Assembly: GCF_009789555.1 (NCBI RefSeq)
Contig: NZ_CP046902.1
Location: forward strand, 980,001 to 1,044,000
Source: Stutzerimonas stutzeri
Lineage (GTDB): Bacteria > Pseudomonadota > Gammaproteobacteria > Pseudomonadales > Pseudomonadaceae
Length of the DNA stretch: 64,000 bases
Reading direction: 5' to 3'
Shown here: positions 60,464 to 64,000 of the stretch, piece after piece
How positions within the stretch are numbered: position 1 is the first letter of the stretch
Layout of the letters: each line of letters opens with the position of its first letter
Made by a program: the position numbers and the translations under genes
Notes under the pieces: model-generated
What the model was told of the DNA's origin: nothing
Databases searched by the model: none
The model's input: the letters and a program-made list of their open reading frames with translations, nothing else

Positions 60464-60694
60464 TCAGTTCTTCTTCGTCGGATCTTCGACCTTGCGGGCC
60501 TCGGCATCGATGGTGTGGTTCTGTTTCTCTTCGACACTGGGCTTGTCTTCATCGGTGCCCATGGACTTGCGGAACCCCTTGATCGCGTCACCGAGGTCCG
60601 AGCCCAGGCCTTTCAGCCGCTTGGTGCCGAAAAGCATGACCACAATGAGCAGAATGATCAGGAGTTGCCAGACGCTGATTCCACCAAAACCCAT
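60464..60694 (-). CDS. tatA: Sec-independent protein translocase TatA
   Basis: The 76-residue pore-forming subunit: one helix (SVWQLLIILLIVVMLFGTKRL), the FGTKRLKGLGSDLG hinge and the amphipathic segment DAIKGFRKSMG. It lies 25 bases after hisE, so his and tat genes may share a transcript, as in other pseudomonads. Confidence 0.95.
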   Translation of the reverse strand: MGFGGISVWQLLIILLIVVMLFGTKRLKGLGSDLGDAIKGFRKSMGTDEDKPSVEEKQNHTIDAEARKVEDPTKKN

Positions 60695-60718
60695 GCTGCG
60701 TTACTCCGAAGTTGAATA

Positions 60719-61051
60719 TCAGGATTGCGGGCGCGCGGCTTTTTCCGCGTGCCCCGAAAGACCGAAACGCCGGTCCAGTTCGTCCAGTACCGCCTGGGGG
60801 TGCTGGTCCAGTGCGGCCAGCATCACCAGGCTGTGAAACCACAGGTCGGCGGTTTCGTAGATCAGGTCGCTGGCATCGCCGCTAGCGGCTGCATCCTTGG
60901 CGGCCAGTATGGTTTCCACCGACTCCTCGCCGACTTTCTCGAGGATCTTGTTCAGCCCCTTGTGATAGAGGCTGGCCACGTAGGAGCTGTCCGCAGCGGC
61001 GCCCTTGCGGGCTTCCAGCACCTCGGCCAGGCGGTCGAAGGTGTCACTCAT
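60719..61051 (-). CDS. hisE: phosphoribosyl-ATP pyrophosphatase HisE
   Basis: Second step of histidine synthesis. The 110 residues carry the MazG-like metal site KVGEESVETILAAKD...DLIYETADLWFHSLVML. It overlaps the end of hisI by eight bases. The start is the ATG of MSDTFDRLAEVLEARKG. Confidence 0.95.
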   Translation of the reverse strand: MSDTFDRLAEVLEARKGAAADSSYVASLYHKGLNKILEKVGEESVETILAAKDAAASGDASDLIYETADLWFHSLVMLAALDQHPQAVLDELDRRFGLSGHAEKAARPQS

Positions 61052-61439
61052 GTTTGTGCTCCGCATAGATCGCGTCCGGGTCCTTGAGGACCGGCTCGAC
61101 GGTTTTCCAGGCACCGTTCTCGAATACCCGATAGAAGCAGCTTTCACGACCCGTGTGGCAGGAGATGCCGCCCACCTGCTCAACGCGCAGCACGATCACG
61201 TCGGCATCGCAGTCCAGGCGCAGTTCATGCAGCTTCTGCACATGGCCCGATTCCTCTCCCTTGCGCCACAGCTTGCCACGCGAACGTGACCAGTAGATGG
61301 CGCGGTTCTCCTGCGCGGTGAGTGCCAGCGCTTCGCGATTCATCCAGGCCATCATCAGGATGCGCCCGGTCTGATGATCCTGGGCAATCGCCGGTACCAG
61401 GCCGTCTTCGTTCCAGTGTATGTCGTCCAGCCAGTTCAT
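61044..61439 (-). CDS. hisI: phosphoribosyl-AMP cyclohydrolase HisI
   Basis: Third step of histidine synthesis. The 131 residues have MMAWMNREAL, YWSRSRGKLWRKGEESGH, the zinc-binding DCDADVIVLRVEQ and the Cys residues in GGISCHTGRESCFYR. It is a stand-alone cyclohydrolase rather than the HisIE fusion of enterobacteria. It follows ubiB after about 50 bases. Confidence 0.95.
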   Translation of the reverse strand: MNWLDDIHWNEDGLVPAIAQDHQTGRILMMAWMNREALALTAQENRAIYWSRSRGKLWRKGEESGHVQKLHELRLDCDADVIVLRVEQVGGISCHTGRESCFYRVFENGAWKTVEPVLKDPDAIYAEHKHE

Positions 61440-61488
61440 CGGATTCTCCGCTCAATGCGCCAAGTGTGCCAGCCCCGCCGACTGCTGG

Positions 61489-63099
61489 CTATCGGCGCAC
61501 CACGATGTAGATACCGGCGCTGAGCATGATCCAGGCTGGCCATGTGGTGACGGCGGTAAAACTGTCCGCGGCCGCGGCGAGGGTCGCTCCACCACCCAGC
61601 AGCACGGCACCGATGAGGCGCAGCGGCCAGTGGCGATGACGCTCCCGCCAGGGCGGTGGCGGGTTGTTGGCATGTGGATTGGACATGCGTTCGAGCAGCT
61701 CGCGGGTCATGCTGGCCAGGTGCGGCAGCTGTTCGATCTGCGCATGGGCATTTTTCAGCAGTTGCCTGGGGCTCATGCGCTCGCGCATCCAGCGTTCGAG
61801 ATAGGGCTGGCCGGTAGCCCACAGATCCAGTTCAGGATACAGCTCGCGGCCCAAGCCCTCGATGTTCAGCAAGGTCTTCTGCAACAGCACCAGTTGCGGT
61901 TGGACCTCCATGTTGAAGCGCCGCGCGACCTGGAACAGGCGCACCAGCAACTGGCCGAACGAAATATCCTTCAACGGTTTTTCGAAGATCGGCTCGCAGA
62001 CGGTACGGATCGCTGCCTCGAACTCGTTGACCTTGGTTTCCGCCGGTACCCAGCCCGAGTCGATATGCAGTTGCGCGACCTTGCGGTAGTCGCGTTTGAA
62101 GAAAGCCATGAGGTTGCGCGCCAGGTAGTCCTGGTCCTCGGGCGTCAGGCTGCCGACGATGCCGAAATCCACCGCGATGTATTGCGGGTTCCAGGGCTGG
62201 TGGGTGCTGACGAAAATATTGCCGGGGTGCATGTCGGCATGGAAGAAGCTGTCGCGAAAGACCTGGGTGAAGAATATCTCCACGCCGCGCTCGGCCAGCT
62301 GTTTCATGTCGGTGCGCTGTTCGGCCAGCCGAGCCATGTCGGTCACCGGGACGCCGTAGATGCGCTCCATCACCAGCACCTGGGGGCGGCAGAAATCCCA
62401 GTACACCTGGGGAACGTAAAGCAGGGGCGATCCCTGGAAATTACGTTTGAGCTGGCTGGCATTGGCGGCTTCGCGCAGCAGGTCGAGTTCGTCGTAGATG
62501 GTCTTGGCGTAATCATCGACGACTTCGACCAGGTGCAGCCGGCGGGCTTCGGTGGAGGCCCTTTCAGCCATCTTGGCGAGCAGGAACAGCCAGGCAATGT
62601 CCTGACTGATCACAGGTCGCAGGTTGGGTCGCACGACCTTGACCACCACTTCTTCGCCGCTGCGCAACCTGGCGGCATGGACCTGGGCGACCGAGGCGGA
62701 CGCCAGCGGCTTGCTGTCGAATCGTGCAAAGATTTCGCCCACCGGCGCACCCAGTTGGCGCTCGATCAACGCGGTGGCGACCGCCGAGTCGAACGGCGGT
62801 ACGCGGTCCTGGAGCATCGCCAGCTCTTCAGCGATGTCCAGCGGCAGCAGGTCGCGACGGGTAGAGAGGATCTGGCCGAACTTGATGAAAATCGGGCCGA
62901 GGCCTTCCAGCGCCAAGCGCAGGCGCGCACCACGGGACAGCACCGTGCGACGACGCGGCAGCCAGCGCCAGGGCAGCAGATAGCTGGTCGAGCGCAACCA
63001 CCAGGGCATCGGCAGGTCGAGGATGATGTCGTCCAGGCGGTAGCGAATCACCACCATCAGGATGCGGAACAGGCGTCGGGCGGCGGCGAACAGCTTCAT
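61489..63099 (-). CDS. ubiB: ubiquinone biosynthesis accessory kinase-like protein UbiB
   Basis: A 536-residue ABC1/ADCK/UbiB atypical kinase that supports coenzyme Q synthesis. Visible features: KxGQ-type motif FIKFGQILSTRRDLLP, the Ala-rich loop in PLASASVAQVHAARLRSGEEVVVKVVRP, and the active-site HADMHPGNIFV and AVDFGIVGSL. The C terminus has two membrane helices (LIGAVLLGGGATLAAAADSF; WPAWIMLSAGIYIVV). Its start overlaps the ubiJ stop. Confidence 0.95.
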   Translation of the reverse strand: MKLFAAARRLFRILMVVIRYRLDDIILDLPMPWWLRSTSYLLPWRWLPRRRTVLSRGARLRLALEGLGPIFIKFGQILSTRRDLLPLDIAEELAMLQDRVPPFDSAVATALIERQLGAPVGEIFARFDSKPLASASVAQVHAARLRSGEEVVVKVVRPNLRPVISQDIAWLFLLAKMAERASTEARRLHLVEVVDDYAKTIYDELDLLREAANASQLKRNFQGSPLLYVPQVYWDFCRPQVLVMERIYGVPVTDMARLAEQRTDMKQLAERGVEIFFTQVFRDSFFHADMHPGNIFVSTHQPWNPQYIAVDFGIVGSLTPEDQDYLARNLMAFFKRDYRKVAQLHIDSGWVPAETKVNEFEAAIRTVCEPIFEKPLKDISFGQLLVRLFQVARRFNMEVQPQLVLLQKTLLNIEGLGRELYPELDLWATGQPYLERWMRERMSPRQLLKNAHAQIEQLPHLASMTRELLERMSNPHANNPPPPWRERHRHWPLRLIGAVLLGGGATLAAAADSFTAVTTWPAWIMLSAGIYIVVRR

Positions 63100-63719
63100 T
63101 CGGGTCGGTCTGGTTTCAGAGATGGGTTGAGCCGCTCGACCCGGGCTTCGAGTCGGTCGAGATCGAGTTTGAGGCGATCGAGTTCAGCGAAGCGGGTTTC
63201 TGCCTCGTCCTTGCCGATCAGTACGCGGGATTCCTCGCTGAGGTAGTCAGCCAGGTCCTGGCGCAGGCTGTCGGCACTCTGTCGCGCCCAGTCGGCCTGC
63301 CGGCGGGCACCCGCCCCGAGCAGATGGGCGCCGACCGGTCCGAGCCAGCGCGACACTTCATACTCCCAGTCCAGCTCAAGGTCCTGCAGTACGTCGGCCA
63401 GGCTCATCAAAGGCGCGCTGTCGCCCTCGATCTCGACGTCCGGGCCATGCAGGATCGCAGTCTTGTTACGGCTGGTGGCCAATCGCAGCAAGCTCGCACC
63501 GGAGGCACGCAAGCGGCAGTCCGGCTCGCTGCCCCAGTCTTCGGCCAGTCTCAGGCCCTCGGCATCGGCAAGAATGAACAGCCGCCACGCCGGTGCCGTG
63601 CAGTCGACCTCGATGATCCGGCCACTGAGGCGGGCGAGGCGCGGCAGGGCAGTCGGGTCCAGACGCAGCACGCGATTGAGGCCGCGTTCGGCTCCGGCCA
63701 GCAGGGCTGCGCGCAGCAT
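63096..63719 (-). CDS. ubiJ: ubiquinone biosynthesis accessory factor UbiJ (SCP2 domain)
   Basis: A 207-residue lipid-binding accessory protein of the aerobic ubiquinone complex. The first ~115 residues form an SCP2-like domain (RIIEVDCTAPAWRLFILADAEGLRL; LMSLADVLQDLELDWEYEVSRWLGPVGAHLL) followed by a C-terminal coiled coil (RFAELDRLKLDLDRLEARVERL). Both ends overlap neighbours (ubiE stop, ubiB start), so ubiEJB is a tightly coupled operon. Confidence 0.93.
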   Translation of the reverse strand: MLRAALLAGAERGLNRVLRLDPTALPRLARLSGRIIEVDCTAPAWRLFILADAEGLRLAEDWGSEPDCRLRASGASLLRLATSRNKTAILHGPDVEIEGDSAPLMSLADVLQDLELDWEYEVSRWLGPVGAHLLGAGARRQADWARQSADSLRQDLADYLSEESRVLIGKDEAETRFAELDRLKLDLDRLEARVERLNPSLKPDRPE

Positions 63720-64000
63720 CAGGGCTTGATGCCGCGATGCAGGGCGACAATGCCGCCGGTCATGTTGTGGTAGGTAACGCGCTCGAAGCCGGCGTCGACC
63801 ATCATGCCTTTCAGGGTTTCCTGGTCCGGGTGCATGCGGATCGACTCGGCCAGGTAGCGGTAGCTTTCCGAGTCGTTGGTGATCAGCTTGCCCATCATCG
63901 GCAGCAGGCTGAAGGAGTAGGCATCGTAGGCCTTGGAGAACAGCGGGTTGGTCGGCTTGGAAAACTCCAGCACCAGCAACCGGCCGCCGGGCTTGAGTAC
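63719..64000 (-). CDS. ubiE: demethylmenaquinone/2-octaprenyl-benzoquinol C-methyltransferase UbiE, cut by the window edge
   Basis: Only the last ~93 codons are present; the frame continues to the window end (VLKPGGRLLVLEFSKP). The segment ESYRYLAESIRMHPDQETLKGMMVDAGF and the ending YHNMTGGIVALHRGIKP are diagnostic of UbiE, the SAM-dependent methyltransferase of ubiquinone and menaquinone synthesis. Confidence 0.95.
   Translation of the reverse strand, partial: VLKPGGRLLVLEFSKPTNPLFSKAYDAYSFSLLPMMGKLITNDSESYRYLAESIRMHPDQETLKGMMVDAGFERVTYHNMTGGIVALHRGIKP

Noticed and set aside
61420..63246. Plus-strand open frame of about 600 codons across ubiB
   Set aside because: Antisense to ubiB, whose kinase motifs are intact; composition is that of a shadow frame.

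Overview
The window looks like one contig piece from a high-GC gammaproteobacterium of the Pseudomonas/Stutzerimonas group. The evidence is gene content and order: uvrD next to a GGDEF/EAL gene and a U32 peptidase, pycR divergent from pycA-pycB, hexR divergent from zwf with a HexR operator, ubiE-ubiJ-ubiB-hisI-hisE-tatABC in one run, and an ectABCD-ask ectoine cluster of the type known from P. stutzeri. No rRNA, CRISPR array or insertion sequence was seen.

Layout. Bases 1-2600 are the AT-richer right end of a genomic island. It carries a caspase-like protease gene translationally coupled to an upstream gene cut by the window edge. The island stops inside a broken selenocysteine tRNA gene: only its 5' half, up to the anticodon loop, remains next to selB and selA. 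Bases 6.1-8.0 kb hold two tandem paralogous type 1 fimbrial subunit genes without chaperone or usher; each has the same 14-base palindrome at the same distance upstream. Bases 8.0-18.3 kb are mostly chromosomal genes: a Tim44-like protein, an orphan TRAP binding protein, uvrD, a membrane PAS-GGDEF-EAL protein, trhP, and a DUF2243/CtaG pair.

Bases 18.3-23.4 kb are the ectoine/5-hydroxyectoine operon on the minus strand (ectA, ectB, ectC, ectD, ask). Here ectA has no stop codon of its own and runs in frame into ectB. A 142-base imperfect palindrome separates ectB from ectC. Next come zwf and hexR.

Bases 26.9-43.3 kb form a hydroxyproline catabolic locus on the minus strand. It has a 4-hydroxyproline epimerase, a three-part D-hydroxyproline dehydrogenase, a DHDPS-family deaminase, a second proline-racemase-family enzyme with a Ser/Cys pair, a one-piece AcnX-type cis-3-hydroxyproline dehydratase, and an Ldh-family pyrroline-2-carboxylate reductase. 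It also has both an ABC and a TRAP transporter, an AraC-type and a GntR-type regulator. The palindrome CGTATACG lies just upstream of three of its transcription units and is a candidate operator for the GntR regulator. Together these could feed trans-4-, trans-3- and cis-3-hydroxyproline into 2-oxoglutarate or proline. The 2-ketoglutarate semialdehyde dehydrogenase needed to finish the 4-hydroxyproline route is not in the window.

Bases 43.3-64 kb are housekeeping genes: two-subunit pyruvate carboxylase with its LysR regulator, carbonic anhydrase, glycogen phosphorylase, fructose-1,6-bisphosphatase, prolyl aminopeptidase, D-aminoacyl-tRNA deacylase, rsmE, tatABC, hisI/hisE and ubiquinone genes ubiB, ubiJ and a cut ubiE. 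The least ordinary parts are the caspase module at the broken tRNA-Sec junction, the ectA-ectB frame fusion, and the paired fimbrial promoters.
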